This document shows positions 32,882 to 46,580 of a DNA stretch of 64,000 nucleotides, in pieces. Source of the DNA: Stenocarpella maydis (taxonomy: Eukaryota > Ascomycota > Sordariomycetes > Diaporthales > Diaporthaceae); the NCBI GenBank assembly GCA_002270565.1, contig NQMI01000071.1:25691-89690 (forward strand), written 5' to 3'. Both the position numbers and the translations under genes were made by a program. Positions within the stretch are counted from its first letter, which is position 1; each line of letters opens with the position of its first letter. The notes under the pieces were generated by a model. That model saw only the letters and a program-made list of their open reading frames with translations. It searched no databases and had not been told where the DNA came from.

Positions 32882-33020
32882 AAATCTGTAAATATATAAA
32901 TATATAAATCTATAAATCTATAAATCTATAAATCTATAAATCTATAAATCTATAAATCTATAAATCTATAAATCTATAAATCTATAAATCTATAAATCTA
33001 TAAATCTATAAATCTATAAA
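32882..33020. repeat. 8-bp tandem repeat (AAATCTAT)n
   Basis: From about 32906 to 33020 the unit AAATCTAT is repeated about 14 times almost without change; the preceding 25 bases are degenerate copies. It ends about 110 bp before the first copia LTR. It is not a known telomere repeat. Confidence 0.9.
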
Positions 33021-33132
33021 ATATAATTTACTAATAGGTAAACTATATTAGTAAATAGATTAATTTTATAATATTTACTAACTTCTATTAAGCGTAATAT
33101 GTACTTAATGCTAAATAGTTAATAAAAGTTAG

Positions 33133-33345
33133 TGTAGCAATAGCAGTGTGCAACAGCACACTGGTGGGCTAGCACTACAGCTACCATACTGTAGCTAGAG
33201 GACGTAGTTGCTTACTCAGCAACCACTACCCTCTATATAAGCCCGAGATAGCTGGCGGGCTACGCCCACTACACCCACTACTCCTAGATAGAGAGAATTT
33301 TAACCATAACCCCCAATCGTATTGCAATATGTGACCCAGCCAATA
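33133..33345 (+). repeat. Copia LTR 1
   Basis: 213 bp, beginning TGTAGCAATAGC and ending CAGCCAATA (TG...CA in the other copies, the C changed to T here). It has a TATATAAG box at about 33234 and differs from LTR 2 at three transitions only. Confidence 0.9.
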
Positions 33346-33353
33346 CTGATTAG

Positions 33354-33370
33354 TGGTTGCAAGGGCGACC
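33354..33370 (+). other. Candidate primer-binding site of copia unit 1
   Basis: TGGTTGCAAGGGCGAC starts eight bases after the LTR end and begins with TGG as tRNA-primed sites do; the same sequence follows LTR 2 at 40728. The matching tRNA was not identified. Confidence 0.35.
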
Positions 33371-33877
33371 ACAGATTAGCAAGGTTGAAGAGACAGGCCT
33401 TTGCTGCTTAACAGTGGCTGTGCTAATGGTACTAACGGTACTGCCCCTTGAAGAGACTTCAGCGGATTCCGTGATGATGCTATAGTGGACTTCAATGATA
33501 TCGTTACTACCCATCGTAAGGCGAAGAGGGCTCTATATATGCTATGCTATACTCCATCTTTATTAAACGCGCGTCCATCACGCCCTGAGTATTATTGGAA
33601 GGCAACCGCGGAATATGGATACTGCATAATATTGCTAACCCCCGCTACTCTTGAAGATAATGCTGAAGATATTACCACTTCGGCACATATTGGTAATTAA
33701 CCGGCAATAACCCCAGCAATAGCTATACCAACTGAGGTTAATTCCACTAGCCAGCACATCTTTACTACCCCCTGCTAATAAGCTTACCCCTATATACTTA
33801 CTACCCCTTGTCACTATTTATTTAACCCCTACTTTACCCTAGCATACCCCTATTATTAACTATACAACCCATACATC

Positions 33878-35640
33878 ATGATGGCTAGTAAAGATAACAC
33901 CCCTATGCCATTAGCATTAATAACTATACCGGCAGGTGCCACTAGTCTTGGCCTGATCAACTTGTGGGATATGATTGAGGAAATATTACTTAAGGAAGCT
34001 GCCGCTAAATTAGGTCTTAATGCCGACCTATAGGGAATAGACCCAGATCTAGAGGCCCTGAGTAACTCAAGACAATATGTAATGCACTTGAGTACTTATA
34101 TGCAATAGCGCTATCAAGCATATATAAGACTTACTGGCTAAGATGTCTATAAGGAGTTTAAGAATAACTTTTAGGGTTGGGAAGAACCAGCATTTAAGGC
34201 AGTTTATTGCGATATTCTTTTAGCCCTTAAGAAGATGCTATAATGTAAAGGGATACGCCTATGGGTTAACAATAATATAAAGGCCTTTATAGAACTATTG
34301 GAGTTAGAATCCCTACCGAAAGCCCTGGCATCTGCATAACACCAGTATTAATAGATGATTTAGTTAAAGAGATATTGTGATTATATCCCTTTTGATAATA
34401 ATAGATTATTTAAAGGATATAAACTAGTACTAAGTAACAACTAGAGAACAGGCTTAAGTATTTAGGGACCCATACTGCAACCTACTGCACCGGCTGTACT
34501 CGAACCTCAACTACTATCCCATTAGTCACGCGGCATCTATGCCTTTGAGACCTCTGACGGCTACAAGTTATTACCCAAGTGGGAAGAATTCTGAGTATCC
34601 TATAAGAAGTATGCAATAATCCCTCTAGTGCCGCTAAATAGCATACCATTGGAGAAAGGGATGTCTGCCAACTTAGCTAAATACTACTTGGATAATAAGA
34701 AGTTTACTGGGGCAACAGATGAAGTGCTTAACGATAAGATTCATCTTTTTTATAATATCTGTAAGAATAATCACCTATACCCTACTTACTTCTAAGCAGC
34801 ATTACCTGCGATATTAAAGGGTGAGGCCAAGGACTTTTATATTCAGTTAATCATAAATAGAGACACCTTTGCTATAGCATATGCTAAACTTAAGTAACGA
34901 TTTAATACAGATAGCAGATAATAAGTATATTTAACTATATGGAATACTACTACTTTTGCATTAATATAGTAAAGAAATAAGAATAAAACCCCGTTAGAAG
35001 TAGTGGAGATTCTAATTAAAAACATAAAGTAATACGCCCGAATACTTGGCTATAAAGGAGTACTTGGAGACAAACCACTATATAACAACCTTATACACGC
35101 AATACATAGTATACCTGAGTTCTATTATATTAAGGTGATAGCCCCGGCTACTGCTAATGAAGCATGTAACATGCTCTATCGTTATACTATATTATTAGGA
35201 CCTTAGCGCCCCTCTTGGTAATATACTATAGGGTAAGGTAATAATGATTGGCTAGATGGCAATTATGATGATGAGGAAGACTAGGGTAATAATGAGTACT
35301 TTGACTACCCTAGTAATAACTACTTTTATTACTTTAAGCACCCTGAGAATGACTAGTATTACCTGGACCGCCGGTATAATAATGACTGGCGGCGTAGAGG
35401 TAACTACTTATAAGGCTCTGCATATAGGTGATACCCCCCGGGATGAGGCAACTACTGTCCCTAAAGCAACTATCGCCCCTAGGGTAACTTCCAACCACCC
35501 CCTAGAGGAAATAACTACTTATATGGAAGGTATAGGAGAGATGACCCCCTAGATAAGAAAAGGTGCTATATTTGCTAGAAGGAGGGGTGTTAGTTATTAA
35601 ATTACTCCTTCCAAGAATGCTAGAGGGCCAAGGGCATGTA
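33878..35640 (+). pseudogene. Copia unit 1 gag relic with zinc knuckle
   Basis: The frame starts with ATG-ATG at 33878-33883. The capsid-like part is recognisable at about 34590-34850 (LEKGMSANLAKYY, then DKIHLFYNICKNNHLYPT, then ALPAILKGEAKDFYIQLI). An Asn/Asp-rich linker follows. A CCHC-type knuckle reading RCYIC.KEGC lies at about 35560-35600, with a stop where Gln is expected. Multiple TAG/TAA codons prevent expression. Confidence 0.75.
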
Positions 35641-35759
35641 TATATATATATATGGTAGCTTGGATGAGGAATTCTACTTGTTTCTTGTTGACTATAAGGG
35701 CATTAACTATGAGAGTAATAATTAAGAAAGCACTAGTATGTTTGTTAGTAGTGCCAAAA

Positions 35760-38700
35760 GCTGTAAAAACTATATGTGGTTAGTAGATTAAGCCTTCCTC
35801 TATACTTTTGGTATTAACGATAATGAGGAGGATTAGGACAACCCCGGCCCTGTGACTAGCGGGGATAATGTTAATACTAGCAATATTAAGACTGGCGAAG
35901 GAGCCGGTAGTATTAAGGAGGTCTTCATAATAGATAACTACTTGCATCAGCATTTCCAAGAGATTCTCCCAGATACTAGTGCAGCTAACTACTCTACTAT
36001 TGGGCATAACTAATATATTATGCTGCAGCAACTTATGCCTATCACTCTTGATATGTCTTGCATAGGAGAAGCAACAGTCTGCTTTGGGCTAGGAGAACTA
36101 CTATAGTTAATAGGGGCAACTATAGTTAATATAGCAGCCAGCAACTTAATATTCTATATAATGAAGACGCCAACCCCCTTCCTCTTATATATACAAGATA
36201 TAAATACATACTTGCTCTTCATGCGGAATATAACTAATGAAGTTATATAATATAAGCCAAATTGGTAGCATGAGAGGATGTTTCCTATTACTTGGAAGTA
36301 GGAATATTCATGGTTTCTTATAGATATCAACAAGGGCAGCAACGCCCCCGTTCTCTTCCTTATGGAGACCGAGTTATGATGATTATATAGACGATTTGGG
36401 CACCCATTAGTTAAGAGGCTCTCTCGGCTACTAGCGGGCGCTGGCTATAATATTGATTTCTTAGCACTAGAGGCTATTACCAAGTTCTATCACCATTACT
36501 AAATGCACTCTCCCGCGCCCCAGAGATTCAAGTTTAACCTCCATAATAATGTTAACTTCAACTATGAAGTTATCATGGATGTAATATACTTAATAGGGCT
36601 CCTTATACTACACATTGTTAACTTAGCTACCTCCTTCCAAGCCGGATAATTCTTAGCTTCTCTCTCTACTAAAGATATATAGGAAGCCCTAAGGAGCTGC
36701 TAGATTAATATATATATGGGTCCCTTAGACTATCTTATATTTAATGCAGGGACTAACTTTGCTTCTAGTGAGTTTAAGAGTACTGTATGTATTATGGGGA
36801 TTATGTATAAATAAATACCTGTGGAAGCATACTGGTTGATTGGCAAAGTAAAGCAATATTATGCTCCTTTGCGTAGGGCTTTTAATATATTATATACTGA
36901 GTTGTTAACCATGTTTACTAAAGAAGCTATACTATAGGCAAGCTTTAGTACGGTTAATAATATAGTTAGCCCGGATGGTTTTATGCTAACTCTCCTTATA
37001 TTTAGAGTATACCTGCATATAATAGAAGACTCAGCCCTTATGCTATCTACTCTAAAGAGAGCTAAGGTAATATAGAAGGTAATGAAGGAGATTAGGAAAA
37101 TTAATGCTATATGTAAGATTAGTAAAGCATTACGTGTAAGGAACGGCCTAGTTATATCAGAAGTCTTAAGCCTATTACTCTAGAGTGAAGTTTGGGTATG
37201 GAGAGAAAAGACTGGGTGGCAAGGCCTATATAAATTGCTCTCTATTGATAATTATGATGTAATAATTAACCTTCCTAATGGACTAGTTGTCTTCCGGTTA
37301 ACCCTTATATAGCCATACTATTATGATGAAGAAGAACCTCTTGATCTGCTAGACCCTGATAATACCCTAGAGAAGCTAGTATGCTTCAAGCTAGACCCTA
37401 TACCGGCTATTCCTGACCTGGTAATCCCTTAATGATAAGGATGGCTATAGGGGGCCAAGAGCAGGAAGAAGGCAGTTATTATCACGGATGATAATAATGA
37501 TAGTACTGCTACTGCTAATAATGTGAAAGATGAGATTACCGCTTACATGTTCCTCACCTTATATAAAGTTGAGAACTATAAGCTTGCTTTAAAGCTCTGC
37601 TGGGATAGCATCATTACTACCCCAGGCAACCCCTTTAAAGAGTTAAATAATAAGGAAGTATCCAAGCTGATCGGCCGAAGAGTGTTTTAGTTCGAGTGGT
37701 TTGATGAGCGGAAGCATAAAGGAATCTAAATCTTTAAATCTTACATTATTAGGGAGATTAAGGGCAAAACTGAGAAGCCATATGAGAAGTCCCGCCTCAT
37801 TGTTGCCGGATTTGGTGACCTTATAAAGCATGAGATCCTTACATAGTTACCAACGGTACAACGTGTAAGTTATCGACTTCTCATTGCTCTTACGCCTACA
37901 TTAATAACTAAGGGACTCCATCTTGAGCTCTGTGATGTTACTTAGGCCTATCCATAGTTAAAATCCACGCTTGAGAGGCCCATTCTGTGCTACCTTCCCC
38001 CTGAAATAAGGGGCAAATACCCGGCCGGCACAATTATAAGGGTAGTTAAGCCCTTATATGGCGTTGCAGAAGCTGGTGTGCACTAGTGGGCTACATACTA
38101 CAAGTACTACATCAAGAAGCTAGGGATGATTGTATCTGTATATAACCTATGCCTCTTGATAGCTGACCATGGCAGTAAGGACATCTTTGGTATTACTGCT
38201 ATGCAGACTGATGATACTCTCACCCTTTATACCCCAGCTTTTTTAGAGCTTGAAGAATAGAAGATTAAGGAGGAGGAGATCTGCTGCAAGCTAAAGGATA
38301 GGCTGACTCTTGAGAAATTACTGGACTTTAACAGCATGAAGATCACAATGTTATATGATAGCGTTATATATCTTAGATAGAAGGGCCAAGGGGCAAAGAT
38401 ATAGCTAGTTGACTGTATGGCTGAGGATTGCGCTTAATAGTATATGGAGCAGCATGCAAGAGGAGTATATTTAGCTTCTATTTGCCACCTGGAAGCAGCA
38501 TTTGACCTCTCTATTGCGGCTTAAATCCAAGACCCTAAAGAAGAGGACTGCATTAAGTTGAATAAGCGGCTAAAGTGGCAAGCAAATTACCTTAGCTGTG
38601 GTCTTGACTATATTCCTCTAGACCTTGCGGCAGCTAAGTTGATGATCTTTGTGGATGGATCTTTTGCTAATAATAAGGACCTTAGTTCTCAGATTGGCTA

Positions 38701-39208
38701 TATAATTACCCTGGTGAATGAAGCGCAAGCTAAGCAACTGTCTATATGGGAGATCACCGGGAATATCCTCCATTGGTTATTAACTAAGTGCAAGAGGGTT
38801 ACATGTAGCATACTTGCTTCTGAGATCTACGGTATGGTTAATGGCTTTGATATGGGGATTGTGATAGCTGCTACTCTCCGCCAAATTACTATGCGCTTAA
38901 ACCTGCTAGAGATCCCTCTTATTGTCTATATAGATTCCTACTCTTTATATGAGTGTTTGGTTAAGCTAGGGATGATAAAAGAGAAGCACCTTATGATTAA
39001 TGTGATGGTATTGAGGCAGTCATACGAGAAGTATAAGATCTATAAGATCTGGTGGATTGCTGGGGACTATAACCCAGTAGATGCCTTTATGAAGAGTACC
39101 CCAAATAAGATATTGGAATACTTTATTAATGATAATACCCTCATTATTAAGGTGGAAGGATATATAGACTGTAGCCAGCTGGTAACGATGACCCCTTCCT
39201 CTACCTAA
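35760..39208 (+). pseudogene. Copia unit 1 pol relic (PR-IN-RT-RNase H)
   Basis: Protease: ILPDTSAANYST at about 35965, where unit 2 keeps DTGA at 43346. Integrase: LYRRFGHP at about 36390, then VIMDVIY (first Asp, about 36575), then GPLDYLIFNAGTNFAS (second site, Asp to Asn, about 36725), then the YAPLRRAFNIL region. Reverse transcriptase: SRLIVAGFGDL, DVTQAYPQ with stops at both Gln, YGVAEAG, and the active-site variant MQTDDTL (about 38205). RNase H is an open 216-codon stretch at 38558-39208 with VDGSFANNKDLSSQIGY, ILASEIYGMVNGFD and YIDSYSLYECLVKLGMIKEK. Stops are almost all former CAA/CAG. Confidence 0.85.
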
Positions 39209-40506
39209 ATACTATGCAAGGGATCACGATAATTGCTGTAAGAATAGCTATATGCTGACTTGCCCAGTAAAGACTACAACCTACGGCAGTTGACTGACCA
39301 ACGCAACTTGGTCGGTAAAGCTATGCACACTAACGCCGCCCTACCCCATGGGGGAGGACCACTAATCATTACCACCCTGAGCCCCGGATGGCAGTTAACA
39401 AGTACCCTGAGATATAAAAAGGGATCACATAGTACCGGCAACTAGCAAAACTTTATATCCCCATTAATTAGTTACCTGTATCTTACCCTAAGGAGCTATA
39501 TAGTTGGCCAATCTATGGTTTAAATCTATCTTAAGGGCGAGACCTTATAGCTAAGATTTTTATAGTGGTGCTTATGTACTGAGGGTTTAGGTGATGAGGG
39601 TTACCACTATCCCACGGGCACTTAAGTTGCCAGCTATATTGTATTAAGCGTCCCCGGTTGAGATTTCGCGGTCTTAACTCCTGCTTAATGTGTGTTTTAC
39701 ATACTTACTTAGAGTGGCGTCGGATAGTGCACGCTCTGCTATGTATTTGCTGAGAAGTTGGCTCCGATATGCTATTTATTGCTGTTTATTACAATCCCTA
39801 CCTAACCTAACTACTGCTTCTTCTACCTACCAACTCTTAATATTGGCTTCTGATGGAGAGGGCTTTTACTGATTGAGTTATTATTAAACCCTGTTGCTGA
39901 TGTCTGCTGCTGGAAGATAGTTGATCTGCACTATACCTAATTTAGCTAATTGTTAATACTTAGTTAGGGGGAGAGGGGGTCCAGAGATCTGGGTCCAGGA
40001 GGCTGGATAGTTGTTATCCTAGTTCTAGGGTATCTGGAGAATTGTTGTTCTAGTTCCGGGTAAATCCTTATTTAACCTGTGGCCTGTAGGTGAAGGAATC
40101 ATGAGTTCTTATTATGCATTTCTTTTACAACCCTTAAGTACTAAAGATGATAAATAAGCGGTATAAATTGTTGGGAGCGGATATTTTGTATGGGAATAGC
40201 ACTATATTGTGCCGGACTGTATAATTGTATGCTCTTAGCTTCTAGAGGGAGCAGGGATTGCCATGATACGCCAGGTCTTTCCGGGTGCCTGTATTTTATG
40301 GGTACTTAGCACAATAGTACACATGATGAACTCGATAAAGGGACTGGTATAGCCAAAAGCAGCAGTGGTATAGGGATTTGGTGATGAATGCGGTAATTTC
40401 TTTTGTTTTTCCTTGAAATGGTGAGAGCGTGGGTTCAACCCTATGCCTGGGACTTTTTTTTATGTTTTTGGAGGAGACAGTCGCTGGCAAAAGAAAAGAC
40501 TGCTAG
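39209..40506 (+). other. Copia unit 1 3' region between RNase H and LTR
   Basis: About 1.3 kb that is unusually long for a copia 3' untranslated region and is kept in all three units. The block at about 39260-39420 is GC-richer and much better conserved between units than the coding parts. It contains the palindromic phrase GACCAACGCAACTTGGTCGG. A purine-rich stretch (AAAAGAAAAGACTGC) precedes LTR 2 and is the likely polypurine tract. Confidence 0.6.
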
Positions 40507-40719
40507 TGTGGCAATAGCAGTGTGCAACAGCACACTGGTGGGCTAGCACTACAGCTACCATACTGTAGCTAGAGGACGTAGTTGCTTACTCAGCAACCAC
40601 TACCCTCTATATAAGCCCGAGATAGCTGGCGGGCTACGCCCACTACACCCACTACTCCTAGATAGAGAGAATTTTAACCATAACCCCCAATCGTATTGCA
40701 ATACGTGACCCAGCCAACA
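40507..40719 (+). repeat. Copia LTR 2
   Basis: 213 bp, TGTGGCAATAGC...CAGCCAACA. It serves as 3' LTR of unit 1 and 5' LTR of unit 2. Confidence 0.92.
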
Positions 40720-41254
40720 CTGATTAGTGGTTGCAAGGGCGACTACAGATTAGCAAGGTTAAAGAGATAGGCCTTCGCTGCTTAATAGTAGCTATACTAA
40801 TGGTACTGATGGTACCGCCCCTTAAAGAGACTTTAGCGGATTCCATGATAATGTTATAGTGGACTTTAATGATATCGTTACTACCTATCGTGAGGTGAAG
40901 AGGGCTCTATATGCACTATACTATACTCTATCTTTATTAAACGTGCATCCATTACGCCCTAAGTATTATTAGAAGGTAACTGCGGAATGTGGATACTGCA
41001 CAACATTACTAACCCCTGCTACTCTTAAAGACAACGCTGAAGATATCACCACTTCGGCACACATCAGCAATCAACCGGCAACAACCCTGGCAACAGCTAT
41101 ACCAACCGAGGTTAACTCTACTAGCCGGCACATCTTCACTACCCCCTGCTAACAAGCTTACCCCTATACACTCACTACCCCTTGTCACCATTTATTTAAC
41201 CCCTACTTTACCCTAGCACACTCCTGTTATTAATTATATAACTTATACATTATA

Positions 41255-44200
41255 ATGGCTAATAAAGATAATACCCCTATGCCATCAGCATCAATAACTG
41301 CACTGGTGGGTGCCACTAGTCTTAGCCCGATCAACTTATGGGATATAATTAAGGAAACATTACTTAAGGAAGCTGCTGCTAAATTAGGTCTTAATGCCAA
41401 CCTATGGGGAATAGACCTAGATCTAGAGGCCCTGAGTAACCCAAGACAACATGTAATGCACCTGAGTACCTACATGTAATGGCGCTATTAAGCATATGCA
41501 AGACTTACTAGCCAAGATGTTTATAAGGAGTTTAAGAATGACTTTTAGGGTTGGGAAGAACTAGCATTTAAGGCAGTCTATTGTGATATTCTCTTGGCCC
41601 TTAAGAAGATGCTATAATGCAAAGGGATATGCCTACGGGTTAATAATAATATAAAGGCCTTTATGGAACTATTGGAGTTAGAATTCCTGCCGAGAGCTCC
41701 GGCATCTGCATAATACTAGTATTAATAGATAATTTAGTTAAAGAGATATTGTGATTATATCCCTTTTAATAATAATAAATCATTTAAAGGATATAAACCA
41801 GTATTAAGTAACAACTGGAGAACAGGCCTAAGTACTTAGGGACCCATACTGCAACCTACTGCACCGGCTGTACCCAAACCTCAACCACCATCCCATTAGC
41901 CACGCGGCATCTATGCCTTTAAGACCTCTGACGGCTATGAGTTATTACCCAAGTGGGAAGAATTCCAAATGTCCTATGAGAAGTATGTAACAATTCCTCT
42001 AGTACCGCTAAATAGCATACTATTAGAGAAAGGGATGTCTGCCAACTTGGCTAAATACTACTCAGATAATAAGAAGTTTACTAGGGCAACGGATAAAGTG
42101 CTTAATAATAAGATTTATCTTTTTTATAATGTCTGCAAGAACAATTACCTATACCCTACCCACTTCTGGGCAGCATTACCTGTAATATTAAAGGGTGAGG
42201 CTAAGGACTTTTATATCCAGTTAATTACAGATAGAGATACCTTTGCTATAGCATATGCTAAACTCAAGCAATGATTTAATATAGATGGCAGATAACGAGT
42301 GTATTTAACCGTGTGGAAGACTACTACTTTTGCATTAATATAGTAAAGAAATGAGAATAAAACCCTATCAGAAGTAGTGGAGATTCTAATTAAAAATATA
42401 AAGCAATATGCCTGAATATTTAGCTATAAAGGAGCACTTGGAGACAAACCACTATGTAATAACCTCATATGCGCAATATGTAGTATACCTGAGTTCTACT
42501 ATGTTGAGGTGATGGCCCTGGCTACTGCTAATAAAGCATGTGACATGCTCTATTATTGTACTGCATTATTAGGACCTTAGTACCCCTCCCAGCAATATAC
42601 TATAGGGCAAGGCAATAATAATTAGCTAGATGGCAACTATAATAATGAGGAAGACCAGGGCAACAATGAGTACTTTGACTACCCCAGTGATGACTACTTT
42701 TATTACTCTGAGCACCCTGAGAATGACTAGTACTACCTGGATTGTTGGTATAATAATGACTGGTGGTGTAGAGATAACTACTTACAAGGCTCTACACATG
42801 GGCAATACCCTCCAGGATAAGGTAACTACTGTCCTTAAAGCAACTATTACCCCTAGGGCAATTTCTAACTACCCTCTAGAGGAGATAACTACTTATATGG
42901 AAGGCATAGGAGAGATAACCCCCTAGATAAGAAAAGGTGCTATATTTGCTAGAAGGAGGGGTATTGGTTATCAAATTACTCCTTCTAAGAATGCTAGAGG
43001 GCTAAGGGTATGTATATATATATATATGGTAGCTTGGATAAGGAATTCTACTTATTTTTTGTTAACTATGAGGGCATTAATTACGAGAGTAATAATTAAG
43101 AAAGCACCAGTATGTTTATTAGTAGTGCTAAAAGCTGTAAAAACTATATATGGTTAGTAGATTAAGCCTTCCTTTATACTTTTAGCATTAATGATAATGA
43201 GGAGGAATAGGATGACCCTGGCCCTGTGACTAGCGGGGATAACATTAATACTAGTGATATTAAGACTGGCGAAGGAGCTAGCGGTATTAAGGAGGTCTTC
43301 ACAATAGATAACTACTTGCGTTAGTATTTCCAAGGGATTCTCCCAGATACTGGTGCAGCTAACTACTCTACTATTGGGCATGATTAATATATTGCGCTGT
43401 GGCAACTTGTGCCTATTACTCTTGATATATCTCGCGCAGGAGAAGCAATAGTCTGCTTTGGGCCAGGAGAACTACTATAGTTAATAGGGGCAACTATAGT
43501 TAATATAGCAGCTGGCAACTTAATGTTCTATATGATGAAGATGCTAACCCCCTTTCTCTTGTGTATATAAGATATGAATATATACTCGCTCTTTATGCGG
43601 AATATGACTAATGAAGTTGTATAATATAAGCTAAATTGGCAGCATGAGAGGATGTTTCTTGTTACTTGGAAGTGGGGATATTTATGGTTCCTTATAGATA
43701 TTAATAAGGGTAGCAATGCCCCCATTCTCTTCCTTATGGAGACCGAGTTATGATGACTATATAGATGATTTGGGTACCTATTAGTTGAGAGGCTCTCTTG
43801 GCTACTAGCAGGCGCTGGCTACGATATTAATTCCTTAGCACTAGAGGCTATTATTAAGTTCTGCCACTATTGCTAAATGCACTCTTTCGCGCTCTAGAGA
43901 TTTAAGTTTAACCTCCGTGATAATGTTGATTTTAACTATGAAGTTATTGTGGATGTGATGTACTTGATAGGGCTCCCTATACTATATGTTGTTGACTTAG
44001 CTACCTTCTTCCAAGCTGGATGATTCTTGGCTTCTCTCTCTACTAAAGATATATGGGAAGCCTTAAGGAGCTGCTGGATTGATATATATATGGGTCCCCT
44101 AGACTATCTTGTATTTGATGTGGGGACTAACTTTGCTTCTGGTGAGTTTAAGAGTACTGTATGTATTATGGGGATTATGTGTAAATAAATACCTGCGGAA

Positions 44201-46580
44201 GTATACTGGTTGATTGGCAAAGTAGAGCGATATTACGCTCCTTTGTGTAGGGCTTTTGATATATTATATGCTGAGTTGTTAACTATGTTTACTAAAGAAG
44301 CTATACTATAGGCAAGCTTTAGTGTGGTTAATAATATAGTTGGCCCGGATGGTCTTGTGTTAACTCTTCTTGTATTTGGAGCATACTTGTGTGTGATAGA
44401 GGACTCGGCCCCTATGTTATCTACTCTAAAGAGAGCTGAGGTGATATAGAAGGCGATGAAGGAGATTAGGAAAATTAATGCTGCATGTAAGATTGGCAAA
44501 GCATTGTGTGTAAGGAATGGCCTAGTTATATTAGAAGTCTTGAGCCTATCACTCTAGAGTGAAGTTCGGGTATGGAGAGAAAAGATTGGGTGGTAAGGCC
44601 TATATAAACTGCTCTCTATTGATAATTATGATGTGATAATTGACCTTCCTAATGGACTAGTTGTCTTCCGGTTAACCCTTGTATAGCTGTACTATTGTGA
44701 TGAAGAAGAACCTCTTGATCTGCTGGACCCTAATAACACCCTAGAGGAGCTAGTATGCTTTGGGCCAGACCCTGTACTGGCTATTCCTGACCTGGTAATT
44801 CCTTGATGATGAGGACAGCTATGGGGGGCTAAGAGCAGGAAGAAGGCGGTTGTTATTACGGATAATGATAATGATAGCGCTGTTATTGCTGATGATGTGG
44901 AAGATGAGATTACTGTTTATGTGTTCCTTACCCTATGTGAAGTTGAGAATTATGAGCTTGCTCTAAAGCTTTACTGGGACGGCATTATTATTACCCTAGG
45001 TGACCCCTTTGAAGAGTTAGATAATAAGGAAGTATTTAAGCTAATCGGCTGAGGAGTATTCTGGTTTGAGCGGTTTGATGAGTGGAAGCATGGAGGAATT
45101 TAAATCTTTAAATCTTGTATTGTTAGGGAGATTAAGGGTAAAACTGAGAAGCCATATGAGAAGTTCTGCCTTGTTGTTGTTAGATTTGGTGACCTTATAA
45201 AGCATGAGATCCTTACATAATTATTAATGGTATAATGTGCAAGTTATCAACTTCTTATTGCTCTTATGCCTACATTGATGACTAAGGGACTACATCTTGA
45301 GCTTCATGATGTTACTTAGGCTTATCTATAGTCAAAATCCACGCTTGAGAGGCCCATTCTGTGCTACCTTCCCCCTGAAATAAGGGGTAAATACCTGGCT
45401 GGTATAATTATGAGGGTAATCAAGCCCTTATATAGCATTACAGAAGCTGGTGTGCACTAGTGGGCTATATACTATAAGCATCATATTGAGAAGCTGGGGA
45501 TGATTGTGTCTGCATATGACCCGTGCCTCTTGATAGCTGACTATGGTAGTAAGGATATCTTTAGTATTACTGTTATATAGACTGATGATACTCTCACCCT
45601 CTGTACTCTGGCCTTTTTAGAGCTTGAAGAATAGAAGATTAAGGAGGAGGAGATCTGCTGTAAGCTAAAGGATAGGCTGACTCCTGAGAAATTACTAGAC
45701 TTTAATGGTATGAAGATTATGATGTTATACGATGGCATCATACATCTCAGATAGAAGGGCCAAGGGGCAAAGATATAGCTAGTTAACTGTATGGCTGAGG
45801 ACCGTGCTCAATAGTACATGGAGCAGCATGCAAGAGGAGCATATCTAGCTTTTATTTGCCACCTGGAAGTAGCATTTGACCTCTCTATTGCGGCTTAAAT
45901 CCAAGACCCTAAAGAAGAGGACTGTACTAAGTTGAATAAGCGGCTAAAGTGGCAAGCAGATTACCTTGGCTGTGGTCTTGACTATATTCCTCTAGATCTT
46001 ATGGTAGCTAAGTTGATGATCTTTGTAGACGGATCTTTTGCTAATAATAAGGACCTCAATTCTCAGATTGGCTATATAATTGCCCTGGTGAATGAAGCGT
46101 AAGCTAAGTAACTATCTATATGGGAGATTATTGGGAATATCCTTTATTAGTTGTTAATCAAGTGTAAGAGGGTTACGTGTAGCATACTTGCTTCTGAGAT
46201 CTATAGTATGGTTAATGGCTTTAATATGGGGATTGTGATAGCTGCTACTTTCCGCTAAATTACTATGCGCTGGAACCTATTAGAGATCCTTCTTATTATC
46301 TATATAGATTCCTACTCTTTATATAAGTGTCTGGTTAAGCTAGGGACAATAAAAGAGAAGCGCCTTATGATTAATGTAATGGCGTTAAGGTAGTTATATA
46401 AGAAGCATAAGATCTATAAGATCCGGTGGATTACTGGGGACTATAACCTAGCAGATACCTTTATAAAGAGTACCCTAAATAAGGCGTTGGAATGCCTTAT
46501 TAATAATAATACCCTCATTATTAAGGTGGAAGGATATATAGACCATAGCTAGCTGGTGATAATGACCCCTTCCTCTACCT
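41255..46580 (+). pseudogene. Copia unit 2 gag-pol relic
   Basis: Same domain order as unit 1. The first 74 codons of gag are open from the ATG at 41255. The capsid block is open at 41969-42274 (101 codons). The protease keeps the active-site DTGA at 43346-43357. The integrase keeps both catalytic Asp motifs (VIVDVMY, about 43950; LDYLVFDVGTNFAS, about 44105). Reverse transcriptase lies at about 45160-45600 and RNase H at about 45930-46530. Stop codons interrupt every domain. Differences from unit 1 are nearly all transitions, about 11 percent just inside the LTR. Confidence 0.82.

Noticed and set aside
32882..33020. Telomeric or CRISPR repeat
   Set aside because: The unit is not TTAGGG-like, there are no spacers, and it lies inside the contig; it is a simple 8-bp tandem repeat.
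40425..40455. Possible tRNA T-arm (GTGGGTTCAACCC)
   Set aside because: No acceptor, D or anticodon arm could be built around it; it lies in the copia 3' region and recurs in each unit.
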